A stretch of 64,000 nt of DNA from Noviluteimonas caseinilytica (GCF_018406605.1 NZ_AP024545.1:3100001-3164000), one strand, 5' to 3'. Numbered from the stretch's first letter, positions 34,939 to 47,045 are shown. Numbers and translations are program-made. Notes: a model not told the origin generated them from the letters alone.

Positions 34939-36306
34939 ATGACCGACACCCCGCTGCTCGCCCTGTCCCCGCTCGACGGCCGCTACGCCGGCAAGGTCGA
35001 CGCGCTGCGGCCGATCTTCTCGGAGTTCGGGCTCATCCGCGCCCGCGTGGTCGTCGAGATCGAATGGCTCCTCGCGCTGGCCGACCACCCCGGCATCGCG
35101 GAACTCCCGCCCTTCTCCACCGACGCCCGGGGCCGCCTGAAGCAGCTGGCCGCGCAGTTCTCCGTCGCCGACGCCGCGCGCGTGAAGGAAATCGAGCGCA
35201 CCACCAACCACGACGTCAAGGCGGTCGAGTACCTGATCAAGGAAAAGCTCGCCGACGACGCCGAACTGGGCCCGGCGCTCGAGTTCGTCCATTTCGCCTG
35301 CACCAGCGAAGACATCAACAACCTCTCGTACGCACTGATGCTGGCGCAGGCGCGCCGCGAAGTGCTGCTGCCGATGCTCGACCGCACGATCGCCACGCTG
35401 CGCGGCATGGCGCATACGCACGCTGCGTTGCCGATGCTCTCGCGCACGCATGGCCAGACCGCTTCGCCCACCACCGTCGGCAAGGAACTCGCCAACGTGG
35501 TCGCGCGCCTGGATCGCCAGCGCGCGGTGTTCGTCGCGCTGCCGATGCCGGGCAAGATCAACGGCGCGGTGGGCAACTACAACGCGCACGTCAGCGCGTA
35601 CCCGGACGTCGACTGGCCGGCGCTGTCGGAGCGCTTCGTCGAAAGCCTGGGCCTGGACTGGCAGCCCTACACCACGCAGATCGAACCGCACGACGGCATC
35701 GCCGAACTGTGCGATTGCTTCAAGCGCATCGACACCATCGCCATCGACTTGTGCCGCGACCTGTGGGGCTACATCTCGCAGGGCTACTTCAAGCAGGCGG
35801 TGAAGGCCGGCGAAGTGGGCAGCTCGACCATGCCGCACAAGGTCAACCCGATCGACTTCGAAAATGCCGAAGGCAACTTCGGCATCGCCAACGCGCTGTT
35901 CGAACACTTCGCCGCCAAGCTGCCGATCAGCCGCTGGCAGCGCGATCTCACCGACTCCACCGTGTTGCGCGCGCTCGGCACCGCGTTCGGCCATGCGGTG
36001 ATCGCGTTCGAATCGCTGCAGCGTGGCCTCGGCAAGTTGAGCGCCAATCCCGAACGCCTCGCCGCGGACCTCGACGCCGCGTGGGAAGTCCTGGCCGAAG
36101 CCGTGCAGACGGTGATGCGCCGCCACGGCTTGCCCAATCCGTACGAACAACTGAAGGCGCTCACGCGCGGCCAGGGCATCACGGCCGATTCGATGCGCAC
36201 GTTCATCGCCTCGCTCGACCTGCCCGACGACGCGCGCCAGCGCCTGTCCGCGCTCACGCCCGCCACCTACGTCGGCCTCGCCGAACGCCTCGCGCGCGCG
36301 ATCTGA
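34939..36306 (+). CDS. purB: Adenylosuccinate lyase
   Basis: It removes fumarate from SAICAR and adenylosuccinate in purine synthesis. The 455 residues fit the E. coli type (456). Motifs: LSPLDGRYAGKV at the start, RTTNHDVKAVEYLIKEK, FACTSEDINN, SRTHGQTASPTT with the general-acid histidine, and the signature GSSTMPHKVNPIDFENAEGN. The open frame extends well upstream over fumC, but MTDTPLLALSPLDGRY is the conserved beginning. It stands next to fumC, which uses the fumarate that PurB releases, although the two genes diverge. Confidence 0.96.
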   Translation: MTDTPLLALSPLDGRYAGKVDALRPIFSEFGLIRARVVVEIEWLLALADHPGIAELPPFSTDARGRLKQLAAQFSVADAARVKEIERTTNHDVKAVEYLIKEKLADDAELGPALEFVHFACTSEDINNLSYALMLAQARREVLLPMLDRTIATLRGMAHTHAALPMLSRTHGQTASPTTVGKELANVVARLDRQRAVFVALPMPGKINGAVGNYNAHVSAYPDVDWPALSERFVESLGLDWQPYTTQIEPHDGIAELCDCFKRIDTIAIDLCRDLWGYISQGYFKQAVKAGEVGSSTMPHKVNPIDFENAEGNFGIANALFEHFAAKLPISRWQRDLTDSTVLRALGTAFGHAVIAFESLQRGLGKLSANPERLAADLDAAWEVLAEAVQTVMRRHGLPNPYEQLKALTRGQGITADSMRTFIASLDLPDDARQRLSALTPATYVGLAERLARAI

Positions 36307-36319
36307 CGGCGCGGACGCG

Positions 36320-36718
36320 ATGCGCATCCTCGTCAACATCGATGTCCCCGAGCTCGCACTGGCGGAGCGCTTCTATGCCGAAGCGTTCGGCCTGCGCCGC
36401 GGCCGCGCCTTCGGCCACGACGCACTCGAGATGCTCGGCGGCGACGTCCCGGTCTACCTGCTGCGAAAGCAGGCCGACACGGTGGGCGCAGGCACGTCGA
36501 CGCGCGACTACGCACGCCACTGGACACCGGTGCATGTCGACGTGGTCGTCGAGGATCTCGACGCCGCGCTGATCCGCGCCATCGCCGCCGGCGCCGAGCA
36601 GGAAGGCGCCGTGCGCGAAGCCGGCTGGGGCCGCATCGTGCAGCTCGCCGATCCGTGGGGACACGGGTGGTGCCTGCTGCAGTTCCTCGGCCGTGGTTAC
36701 GACGAGATCGCCACATGA
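36320..36718 (+). CDS. VOC (glyoxalase/bleomycin resistance) family protein
   Basis: A 132-residue single-domain protein with the beta-alpha-beta-beta-beta repeats of the vicinal oxygen chelate fold: RILVNIDVPELALAERFYAEAFGLRRGR, then VHVDVVVEDLDAAL and QLADPWGHGWCLLQF. The possible metal ligands (N/H near the start, H in TPVHVDV, and a C-terminal acidic residue) are only partly conserved, so activity is uncertain. Its stop overlaps the start of the ribosomal oxygenase gene (ATGA). Confidence 0.85.
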   Translation: MRILVNIDVPELALAERFYAEAFGLRRGRAFGHDALEMLGGDVPVYLLRKQADTVGAGTSTRDYARHWTPVHVDVVVEDLDAALIRAIAAGAEQEGAVREAGWGRIVQLADPWGHGWCLLQFLGRGYDEIAT

Positions 36719-37929
36719 CGCCCCGCAAGCACGAATTCCCTTTCGAAGTCGACGCCACGCACGCACCGCTCCTCGGCATGACGCCGGAGGTGTTCCTGCG
36801 CGACTACTGGCAGAAGCGCCCGTTGCTGATCCGCAACGCGTTCCCCGATTTCGTTTCCCCGATCGCACCCGAAGACCTCGCGGGTCTCGCCTGCGAAGAG
36901 GCCGCGCTCTCGCGCCTCATCGCGCACGATCGCGCGGAAAACCAATGGATGGTCCGCCACGGCCCGTTCGAGGAAACGCTGTTCCCGCAGCTCGGCGACC
37001 ACGACTGGACGCTGCTGGTGCAGGACGTCGACAAGTGGGATGCGGATGTCGCAGCCCTGCTCCCTGCGTTCTCGTTCCTGCCGCGCTGGCGCATCGACGA
37101 CGTCATGGTGTCGTTCGCGGCCACGGGCGGTTCCGTCGGCGCGCACGTCGACCAGTACGACGTGTTCCTGCTGCAGGCGCACGGCCATCGCCGCTGGCAG
37201 ATCGATGCGTCCGCGGCGATGGGCAAGGCCGCGCCGTCGGTGGAATTCCGCAACGACGTCGACATCAAGCTGCTGCGCGATTTCGATCCCACGCACGACT
37301 GGGTGCTCGGCCCCGGCGACATGCTTTACCTCCCGCCAGGCGTGCCGCACCACGGCGTCGCCGAGGATCCCTGCCTGACATTCTCGATCGGCATGCGTGC
37401 GCCGTCGGCGGCGGAGTTGCTCGGCGATTTCGTCGACACGCTCGCAGCCGATGCGGACGACGCACTGCGCTACGCCGATCCCGACCTCGAAGTCCCGGCC
37501 GACCCGAACGAAATCGATGCCGCCGCGATGGACCGCGTGGTCGCCGCGTTGAACGCATTGCGCATGAACGACCCCGATCGCCTCGGCGACTGGTTCGCGC
37601 GCTTCGCCACGCTCTATCGCGCCGCCGGCGAAGTGGCCCCGCCCGACGCGGTGCCGTCGCGCATCGAACTGGAATGGGACCTGGGCCAGGGCGCCCGCCT
37701 GCAGCGCCATCCGTTCTCGCGCGCCGCGTGGCGCCGGGCCGGCAAGGGCGCGCGCCTGTTCGTCAGCGGCCTGGGCTTCGCGCTCTCCGTGCGCGATGCG
37801 CAGCGCCTCGCCGCCACGGACGCCATCGACGGCCCGCTGTACACCACGCTGTCGCAGGCCGGACGCGATGCAGTCTTTGCGTTGTTGCAGGCAGGCCACT
37901 ACCAGATGCTCGCCGACGAGGACGAATGA
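36715..37929 (+). CDS. roxA: Cupin/JmjC-type 2-oxoglutarate oxygenase, RoxA (YcfD)-like ribosomal oxygenase
   Basis: A 404-residue Fe(II)/2-oxoglutarate enzyme. E. coli YcfD hydroxylates an arginine of ribosomal protein L16, and this protein has the same layout: FLRDYWQKRPLLIRNAFPDF at the start, the iron motif AHVDQYD (H144, D146), GDMLYLPPGVPHHG with the second histidine H212, and a C-terminal winged-helix-like region. The function is taken from the family. It is translationally coupled to the VOC gene before it and to the GNAT gene after it (ATGA at both ends). Confidence 0.9.
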   Translation: MTPRKHEFPFEVDATHAPLLGMTPEVFLRDYWQKRPLLIRNAFPDFVSPIAPEDLAGLACEEAALSRLIAHDRAENQWMVRHGPFEETLFPQLGDHDWTLLVQDVDKWDADVAALLPAFSFLPRWRIDDVMVSFAATGGSVGAHVDQYDVFLLQAHGHRRWQIDASAAMGKAAPSVEFRNDVDIKLLRDFDPTHDWVLGPGDMLYLPPGVPHHGVAEDPCLTFSIGMRAPSAAELLGDFVDTLAADADDALRYADPDLEVPADPNEIDAAAMDRVVAALNALRMNDPDRLGDWFARFATLYRAAGEVAPPDAVPSRIELEWDLGQGARLQRHPFSRAAWRRAGKGARLFVSGLGFALSVRDAQRLAATDAIDGPLYTTLSQAGRDAVFALLQAGHYQMLADEDE

Positions 37930-38840
37930 ACGACGCCACCCAACCCTTCCGCGTGGACGTGGTCGACTACGCCCCCGCCCTGCCCGACTTGCGCACCGTG
38001 CGCGAAACCGTCTTCGTGCAGGAGCAGCAGGTCCCGATCGAAGAGGAATGGGACGCGCTGGATCCGGACTGCGTGCACGTGCTGGCCCGCAGCTTCGACG
38101 GCACGCCCATCGGCACCGGCCGCCTCACGCCGGAACACAAGATCGGCCGCATGGCCGTGCTGCGCGACTGGCGCGGCAACGGCGTGGGCGATGCGATGCT
38201 GCTGGCGCTGATCGAAGCGGCGCACCAGCGCGGCTGGCGCGAGGTGTCGCTGCATGCGCAGGTCTCGGCCATCGACTTCTACCTGCGCCACGGCTTCCAG
38301 CCTTACGGCGAACGCTTCTGGGAAGCCGGCATCGAGCACCAGTCGATGCGCCGTTCGCTGGCGGGCCCGAAGGCCATCGACGACCGCGAAACGGCCATCG
38401 CCACCATCGTCGCCCTGGTCGACAACGCGCGCCGCGGCCTGTGGATCTACACCCGCGAGCTCGACCCGGGCCTGTTCGACCACCCGGCCGTGGTGGATGC
38501 GTTCCGCCGCTTCGGCACCAGCGGCCGCGGCGTGGAGGCGCACTTCCTGCTGCAGGACGCCGCCGCCCCGCAGCGCGCGCATGCCCCGCTGCTGGCGCTC
38601 GCGCAGCGCCTGCCGAGCATCTTCCTGTTCCGCGAAGTCGACGATCCGGTCGACCGCGCCTACCCCTCGGCGTACCTGGCCAACGACGCCGGCGGCTGCT
38701 ACTTCCGCACGCTGGGCCACCGCTTCGATGGCGAAGCCGACCTGCACGCACCGGGGCGCGCCCGCCAGCTGCGCATGGCGTTCATGGCGGTCTGGGAACG
38801 CGCGCGGACGGTCTCCGAATACCGCGTGCTGGGCATTTGA
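37926..38840 (+). CDS. GNAT acetyltransferase fused to a C-terminal DUF7931-like domain
   Basis: A 304-residue two-domain protein. Residues about 1-145 are a GNAT acyltransferase (RTVRETVFVQEQQVPIEEEWD, acetyl-CoA loop VLRDWRGNGVGDAMLLAL, AIDFYLRHGFQPYGERF), a layout like ElaA-type enzymes. The second half (about 150-304) has RRGLWIYTRELDPGLFDHPAVVDAFRRF and IFLFREVDDPVDRAYPS, which resembles a phospholipase D-like fold without the HKD motif, a region I recall as DUF7931. Acceptor substrate unknown. It is the last gene of the purB-side run, before a promoter for sucA. Confidence 0.8.
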   Translation: MNDATQPFRVDVVDYAPALPDLRTVRETVFVQEQQVPIEEEWDALDPDCVHVLARSFDGTPIGTGRLTPEHKIGRMAVLRDWRGNGVGDAMLLALIEAAHQRGWREVSLHAQVSAIDFYLRHGFQPYGERFWEAGIEHQSMRRSLAGPKAIDDRETAIATIVALVDNARRGLWIYTRELDPGLFDHPAVVDAFRRFGTSGRGVEAHFLLQDAAAPQRAHAPLLALAQRLPSIFLFREVDDPVDRAYPSAYLANDAGGCYFRTLGHRFDGEADLHAPGRARQLRMAFMAVWERARTVSEYRVLGI

Positions 38841-38898
38841 CGGGCGTTCGCGCCACGCTCGCTGCACATCGCGGGTGTGTTCCGAGGATGGACGGGTC

Positions 38899-38904
38899 TA
38901 TAAT
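38899..38904 (+). promoter_or_regulatory. -10 element upstream of sucA
   Basis: A perfect TATAAT lies in a GC-rich gap 69 bases before the sucA start. The -35 region (around 38876, TGTGTT) is weak, which suggests an activator-dependent or extended promoter. Transcription would begin near 38911, giving a leader of about 60 bases. Confidence 0.65.
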
Positions 38905-38973
38905 TCCGGGCCTTTCGTGCCCGATTCATGGGCGCGCGACACCATTCCCCTCGAAGAGCTTCCCGCCCCCATC

Positions 38974-41829
<2,856 letters not shown>

Positions 41830-41874
41830 GAACCACCACATTTCCCATTTCGCAATCCAGCCAGGACGCTAACC

Positions 41875-43095
41875 ATGGCCATCGAAGTCAAAGTTCCGGT
41901 CCTTCCCGAATCCGTGTCCGACGCGACCATCGCGACGTGGCACAAGAAAGCCGGCGACGCGGTCAAGCGCGACGAGAACCTGCTGGACCTGGAAACCGAC
42001 AAGGTCGTCCTTGAAGTGCCCTCGCCCGTCGACGGCGTGCTGAAAGAAATCAAGTTCGAAGCCGGCGCCACGGTGACGAGCGCGCAGGTGATCGCGGTGA
42101 TCGAGGAAGGGGCCGTCGCCGCGGCTGCTCCGGCCGCAAAGGCCGACGCGCCCGCCGCCGCTGCCCCCGCGAAGGCGGAAGCCCCCGCGAAGGCTGCAGC
42201 CCCGGCCGCCGCGCCGGCGAAGGCCGCGGCCCCCGCCGCCGCCGCGTCGTCGTCGCTGCCCCCGGGCGCGCGCTTCACCGCCGAGAAGGAAGGCATCGAC
42301 GCATCGCAGGTCGAAGGCACCGGCCGCCGCGGCGCGGTGACGAAGGAAGACCTCGTCAACTACGCCAAGTCGGGCGGCACCGTCGCCGCATCCGCGCGCC
42401 CCGAACAGCGCGTGCCGATGACGCGCATGCGCGCGCGCATCGCCGAACGCCTGATGCAGTCCAAGAACTCCATCGCGATGCTGACTTCGTTCAACGAGGT
42501 CAACCTGTCCAAGGTCATGCAGATGCGCAAGGACCTGGGCGAATCCTTCGAGAAGGCCAACGGCATCAAGCTCGGTTTCATGAGCTTCTTCGCCAAGGCC
42601 GCCGCCAATGCGCTCGCGCGCCACCCGGCGGTCAACGCCTCGGTCGACGGCAACGACGTGATCTACCACGGCTACGCCGACATCTCGGTCGCGGTTTCCA
42701 CCGACAAGGGCCTGGTCACGCCGGTGCTGCGCAACGTGGAGCGCATGAGCTTCGCGGAAATCGAAGCGGGCATCGCGGCATACGCCAAGGCGGCGCGCGA
42801 AGGCGGCCTGAAGCTCGAAGACCTGCAGGGCGGCACGTTCACCATCACCAACGGCGGCACGTTCGGTTCGCTGATGTCCACGCCGATCGTCAACCCGCCG
42901 CAGAGCGCGATCCTCGGCATGCACGCCATCAAGGACCGCGCGATCGTCGAGAACGGCCAGGTGGTCGCCGCGCCGATGATGTACATCGCGCTGAGCTACG
43001 ACCACCGCATCATCGACGGCAAGGACGCGGTGCTGTTCCTGGTCGACATCAAGAACCAACTCGAAAATCCGCACCGCATGCTGCTGGGGATGTAA
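41875..43095 (+). CDS. sucB: 2-oxoglutarate dehydrogenase E2, dihydrolipoamide succinyltransferase
   Basis: The core of the complex, 406 residues. One lipoyl domain (residues 1-77) carries the lipoylated K43 in LETDKVVLEV. An Ala/Pro/Lys-rich linker (about 79-125) follows, then the peripheral-subunit-binding domain (about 130-165) and the catalytic domain, with SYDHRIIDG holding H377 and D381. It starts 45 bases after sucA with a CAGGAC ribosome site and ends 5 bases before lpdA. The long repetitive Ala-Pro-Lys linker is unusually pure but normal for swinging arms. Confidence 0.96.
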   Translation: MAIEVKVPVLPESVSDATIATWHKKAGDAVKRDENLLDLETDKVVLEVPSPVDGVLKEIKFEAGATVTSAQVIAVIEEGAVAAAAPAAKADAPAAAAPAKAEAPAKAAAPAAAPAKAAAPAAAASSSLPPGARFTAEKEGIDASQVEGTGRRGAVTKEDLVNYAKSGGTVAASARPEQRVPMTRMRARIAERLMQSKNSIAMLTSFNEVNLSKVMQMRKDLGESFEKANGIKLGFMSFFAKAAANALARHPAVNASVDGNDVIYHGYADISVAVSTDKGLVTPVLRNVERMSFAEIEAGIAAYAKAAREGGLKLEDLQGGTFTITNGGTFGSLMSTPIVNPPQSAILGMHAIKDRAIVENGQVVAAPMMYIALSYDHRIIDGKDAVLFLVDIKNQLENPHRMLLGM

Positions 43096-43100
43096 CCAAC

Positions 43101-44540
43101 ATGGCTGATCAGTTCGACGTCATCGTCATCGGGGCCGGCCCCGCCGGTTACCACGCCGCCATCCGCGCAGCGCAGCTGGGCCTGAAGACCGCGTGCATCG
43201 ACGCCGCGCTCGGCAAGGACGGCAAGCCCGCCCTCGGCGGCACGTGCCTGCGCGTGGGCTGCATCCCGTCCAAGGCGCTGCTCGACAGCTCGCGCCAGTT
43301 CTGGAACCTGCAGCACCTGTTCGGCGAACACGGCATCTCCGCGAAGGAGCCCGCGATCGACATCGGCACGATGATCGGCCGCAAGGACAAGATCGTGAAG
43401 CAGTTCACCGGCGGCATCGCGATGCTGTTCAAGGCGAACAAGGTCACGCCGTACTACGGCTTCGGCCAGCTGCAGCCGGGCAACGTGGTGTCGGTGAAGC
43501 AGCACGACGGCACCACGGTGGAGCTCAAGGCCGCCAACGTCATCATCGCCGCCGGTTCGGATTCCATCGAACTGCCGTTCGCGAAGTTCGACGGCAAGAC
43601 GATCGTCGACAACGTCGGCGCGCTCGACTTCACCGAAGTGCCCAAGCGCATGGGCGTGATCGGCGCCGGCGTGATCGGCCTGGAACTGGGCAGCGTGTGG
43701 AAGCGCCTGGGTTCCGAGGTCGTGATCCTCGAAGCGTTGCCGGATTTCCTCGCCGCCGCCGACGCGGAAGTGGCGAAGACCGCCGCGCGCGAATTCAAGA
43801 AGCAGGGCCTCGACATCCGCCTCGGCGCGAAGGTGTCGAAGGCCGAAGTGAAGGTATTGCCTAATAAGAGCAGCGAAGTCCACGTCACCTACGCCGATGC
43901 GAAGGGCGAGCAGACGATCGTCGTCGACAAGCTGCTCGTGTCGGTCGGCCGTCGCGCCGCGACGAAGGGGCTGCTGGCCGACGGCACCGGCGTGAAGCTG
44001 GATGCGCGCGGCATGGTGGAAGTGGACGAGCACTGCCACACCGGCGTCGACGGCGTGTGGGCCGTGGGCGACTGCGTGCGCGGCCCGATGCTCGCGCACA
44101 AGGGCTTCGAGGAAGGCGTCGCGGTGGCCGAGCTGATCGCGGGCCTGCCGGGCCACGTCAACCTCGACACGATCCCGTGGGTCATCTACACCGAGCCGGA
44201 AATCGCGTGGGTCGGCAAGACCGAGAAGCAGCTCACCGACGAAGGCATCCCGTACAAGGCGGGCAGCTTCCCGTTCGCCGCGCTGGGCCGCGCCGTCGCG
44301 ATGGCGGAGCCCGCGGGTTTCGTGAAGATCCTCGCGCACGCGGAAACCGATCGCATCCTCGGCATGCATCTCGTCGGCGTGAACGTCTCCGAGCTCGTGC
44401 ACGAAGGCGTGCTCGCGATGGAGTTCAGCGGCTCGGCCGATGACCTGGCGCGCATCTGCCACGCGCATCCGACGTTGTCGGAAGCGGTGCACGACGCCGC
44501 AATGGCCGTGGCAAAGCGCGCCATCCACAAGGCGAACTGA
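43101..44540 (+). CDS. lpdA: Dihydrolipoyl dehydrogenase (E3)
   Basis: A 479-residue flavoprotein that reoxidises the lipoyl arm and reduces NAD. Motifs: FAD site GAGPAGYHAA (11-20), the redox disulfide GGTCLRVGCIPSK with C49 and C54, NAD site GAGVIGLELGSVW, FAD motif GVWAVGDCV, and the C-terminal HAHPTLSEAVHDA with the base pair of histidine and glutamate. It completes the sucA-sucB-lpdA operon. Its stop codon lies in the loop of a terminator-like hairpin. Confidence 0.96.
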   Translation: MADQFDVIVIGAGPAGYHAAIRAAQLGLKTACIDAALGKDGKPALGGTCLRVGCIPSKALLDSSRQFWNLQHLFGEHGISAKEPAIDIGTMIGRKDKIVKQFTGGIAMLFKANKVTPYYGFGQLQPGNVVSVKQHDGTTVELKAANVIIAAGSDSIELPFAKFDGKTIVDNVGALDFTEVPKRMGVIGAGVIGLELGSVWKRLGSEVVILEALPDFLAAADAEVAKTAAREFKKQGLDIRLGAKVSKAEVKVLPNKSSEVHVTYADAKGEQTIVVDKLLVSVGRRAATKGLLADGTGVKLDARGMVEVDEHCHTGVDGVWAVGDCVRGPMLAHKGFEEGVAVAELIAGLPGHVNLDTIPWVIYTEPEIAWVGKTEKQLTDEGIPYKAGSFPFAALGRAVAMAEPAGFVKILAHAETDRILGMHLVGVNVSELVHEGVLAMEFSGSADDLARICHAHPTLSEAVHDAAMAVAKRAIHKAN

Positions 44541-44551
44541 CGTTCGCCTTT
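44529..44551 (+). terminator. Hairpin spanning the lpdA stop codon
   Basis: AAGGCGAAC / GTTCGCCTT forms a perfect 9-base-pair stem around the loop TGAC, which contains the lpdA stop TGA. A short T-run (three in total) ends it. A translating ribosome would cover the stem, so termination would depend on ribosome release. Confidence 0.6.
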
Positions 44552-44563
44552 CCGGGGGACGTC

Positions 44564-45424
44564 ATGGATAACGCGAACCCGATCCGCAACGTTTCAGACA
44601 CCGCGCTCTGGGTCGCGACGTATCGCGCCCTGGAGTCGGAACGTCCCGACGCCTTGTTCAACGATCCCTACGCCCGCCGGCTCGCCGGCGCGCGCGGGCC
44701 GGCGATCGTCGCCGCGTTGCCCGACGGCGCGCAGACCAGCTGGCCGCTCGTCGTCCGCACCGTCACCATGGACGAGATCCTGCTGCGCATCGTGCGCGCG
44801 GGGAATGTCGGCACCGTGCTCAACCTCGCCGCCGGCCTCGACGCGCGGCCCTATCGCCTCGACCTGCCCGTCTCGCTGCGCTGGCTGCACGTGGACATGC
44901 CGGAGATGGTCGACTACTTCCGCGACGCGATGGCCGGCGAAACGCCGCGCTGCCAGCTGCAATCCATCGCCGCCGACCTGCGCGATCCGCAGGCGCGCCG
45001 CGAGGTGTTCGCGCGCGCGGCCGAACACGGCCCGGTCTTCGCGATCACCGAAGGCCTGCTGATCTACCTGGAAGCCGACGACGTCGCAGCGCTCGCGCGC
45101 GACCTGCACGACGTCGCGCAGGCCCGCTGGTGGATGGCGGACCTCGCCACGCCGCGTTTGCTGAAACTGCTCGAGAAGCGCTGGTCGCCGACGCTGAAGG
45201 ACGGCAACGCGCCGTTCCGGTTCGGCCCCGAGGAAGGCACCGCGTGGTTCGCGCCGCACGGCTGGCGCGAAGCCGAATTCCATTCCACGTGGACCGACGC
45301 GATGCGGCTGAATCGCAAACCGCGCGGCGCGACTTTCTGGAATTTCCTCGTGAACATCTCGCCGCGCAAGCAGCGCGAAGCGCAACTGCGCATGTCGGGC
45401 GTCGCACTGCTGGAGGCGACGTGA
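44564..45424 (+). CDS. Class I SAM-dependent methyltransferase, leucine carboxyl methyltransferase-like family
   Basis: A 286-residue protein of the LCM/PPM1-like group often labelled SAM-dependent methyltransferase. Seen: VSDTALWVATYRALESERPDALFNDPYA at the start, the SAM motif TVLNLAAGLDARPYRL, LHVDMPEMVDY, and FAITEGLLIYLEADDV. In bacteria this family methylates small molecules; the substrate here is unknown. A GGGGGAC ribosome site precedes the ATG. Its stop overlaps the start of the LOG gene by one base (TGATG). Confidence 0.85.
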   Translation: MDNANPIRNVSDTALWVATYRALESERPDALFNDPYARRLAGARGPAIVAALPDGAQTSWPLVVRTVTMDEILLRIVRAGNVGTVLNLAAGLDARPYRLDLPVSLRWLHVDMPEMVDYFRDAMAGETPRCQLQSIAADLRDPQARREVFARAAEHGPVFAITEGLLIYLEADDVAALARDLHDVAQARWWMADLATPRLLKLLEKRWSPTLKDGNAPFRFGPEEGTAWFAPHGWREAEFHSTWTDAMRLNRKPRGATFWNFLVNISPRKQREAQLRMSGVALLEAT

Positions 45425-46017
45425 TGCAGCGCGTGTGCGTGTACTGCGGCTCCAACGCCGGCGCGCGTCCCGCGTATGCGCAACGTGCCGCGCAGCTCGG
45501 CACGCGCCTGGCGCGCGAAGGCCTCGACCTCGTCTACGGCGGCGGCAACGTCGGCCTGATGGGCATCGTCGCCGACGCGGCGCTGGACGCCGGCGGCAAG
45601 GTGATCGGCGTGATCCCGGAACAGCTCGTCGGCTGGGAAGTCGCGCACACCGGCCTGACCGAACTGCAGGTCGTCGCCAACATGCACGAGCGCAAGGCGC
45701 GCATGTTCGACCTCAGCGACGCCTTCGTCGCCCTGCCCGGCGGCTTCGGCACGCTGGACGAAATGTTCGAGATGCTCACCTGGCGCCAGCTCGGCCTCGG
45801 CGACAAACCCTGCGCGTTCCTCGACACCGAAGGCTTCTATGCCCCGCTGGTGGCGATGATGGACCGCATGGTGGACGAACGTTTCCTGCACGCCGACCAG
45901 CGCCGCGACCTGTGGCACGGCGAGGACATCGATGCGTTGCTCGCGTGGTTGCGCGACTACGAGCCCGCGCATGCGGACAAATGGCTGGATGGAAAACGTC
46001 GCAAGGATCTTCGCTGA
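45424..46017 (+). CDS. LOG family protein (nucleoside 5'-monophosphate phosphoribohydrolase)
   Basis: A 197-residue Rossmann-fold protein of the LOG/TIGR00730 family. The signature PGGFGTLDE is at residues 105-113, with VYCGSNAG at the start, YGGGNVGLMG, and NMHERKARM. Relatives release free bases from nucleoside monophosphates (AMP, or cytokinin ribotides in plants and plant-associated microbes). The ATG at 45424 overlaps the stop of the methyltransferase gene. Its own stop overlaps the next start by one base. Confidence 0.9.
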   Translation: MQRVCVYCGSNAGARPAYAQRAAQLGTRLAREGLDLVYGGGNVGLMGIVADAALDAGGKVIGVIPEQLVGWEVAHTGLTELQVVANMHERKARMFDLSDAFVALPGGFGTLDEMFEMLTWRQLGLGDKPCAFLDTEGFYAPLVAMMDRMVDERFLHADQRRDLWHGEDIDALLAWLRDYEPAHADKWLDGKRRKDLR

Positions 46018-47024
46018 TGTCGGTGCCCGCAACGTTCAACGCTTTCCGCATCCACGACGACGCCGCCGGCTATCGCAGCGGCATCGAAGCGATCGCGCTC
46101 GACGATCTCGCGCCCGGCGAGGTCGTCATCCGCGCCGCGTACTCGTCGGTCAACTTCAAGGACGCGCTCGCCGGCACCGGCCAGGGGAAGATCCTGCGCA
46201 AGGCGCCGCTCGTGGGCGGCATCGATGTCGCGGGGCACGTCGTCGCCTCCACCGATGCGCGCTTCAAGGAAGGCGACGCGGTCCTCGCCACCGGCAGCGG
46301 CCTGAGCGAAACGCGCGACGGCGGGTATTCCGAGTACGTGCGCCTGCCCGCGCAGTGGACGATCCCGTTGCCCGCCGGCTTGTCGCTGCGCGAGTCGATG
46401 ATCCTCGGCACCGCGGGCTTCACCGCGGCGCTCGCGTTGCTGCGCATGGTGGAGAACCGGCAGACACCCGAGCTCGGTCCGCTCGCCGTCACCGGCGCGA
46501 CCGGCGGCGTCGGTTCGCTCGCCATCGACATCTTCACGCGCGCCGGCTTCGAAGTGCATGCGATCAGCGGCAAGGCCGACGCCGCCGATTACCTGCGCGA
46601 ACTCGGCGCACGCGACATCCTCGGCCGCGATGCGTTGTCCACCACGCGTCCGATGGACACCGCGCGCTTCGGCGGCGGCCTCGACAACGTCGGCGGCCCG
46701 ATGCTCGCCGCGTTGCTCGCGCAGACCGCGCCCTACGGCAACGTCGCCACCGCGGGCCTGGCCGCCTCGCCTTCGCTGCCGACCACCGTCATGCCTTTCA
46801 TCATCCGCGGCGTGTCGCTGCTGGGCGTCGCCTCGGCCGGCACCGCGCGCGACATCCGCGACCGCGTCTGGCAGCACCTGGCCTCGGACTGGAAGCCCGC
46901 GCACCTGGATCGCATCTGCACGCGCACGATGTCGATGGCGGATTTGCCCGACGTTTTCGCCACCATGCTGGCCGGCGGGTCCTTCGGGCGCACCCTGGTC
47001 ACCATCGCTGGCGAGGCGCTGTAA
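46017..47024 (+). CDS. acuI: YhdH/AcuI-type NADPH quinone oxidoreductase (acryloyl-CoA reductase-like)
   Basis: A 335-residue medium-chain reductase without structural zinc. Seen: YSSVNFKDALAGTGQGKI, GIDVAGHV, the nucleotide motif VTGATGGVGSLAIDI, and AGLAASPSLPTTVMPFIIRGVSLLG, all diagnostic of the YhdH/AcuI subgroup, whose members reduce acryloyl-CoA with NADPH. The ATG at 46017 overlaps the LOG stop by one base. It is the last gene of a three-gene unit; a new promoter follows. Confidence 0.88.
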   Translation: MSVPATFNAFRIHDDAAGYRSGIEAIALDDLAPGEVVIRAAYSSVNFKDALAGTGQGKILRKAPLVGGIDVAGHVVASTDARFKEGDAVLATGSGLSETRDGGYSEYVRLPAQWTIPLPAGLSLRESMILGTAGFTAALALLRMVENRQTPELGPLAVTGATGGVGSLAIDIFTRAGFEVHAISGKADAADYLRELGARDILGRDALSTTRPMDTARFGGGLDNVGGPMLAALLAQTAPYGNVATAGLAASPSLPTTVMPFIIRGVSLLGVASAGTARDIRDRVWQHLASDWKPAHLDRICTRTMSMADLPDVFATMLAGGSFGRTLVTIAGEAL

Positions 47025-47045
47025 TCGAATTCCACCGCGCCGCGC

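Noticed and set aside
42120..42255. Repeat array or recent insertion in sucB
   Set aside because: The Ala/Pro/Lys repeats are the normal flexible linker after the lipoyl domain of E2 enzymes.
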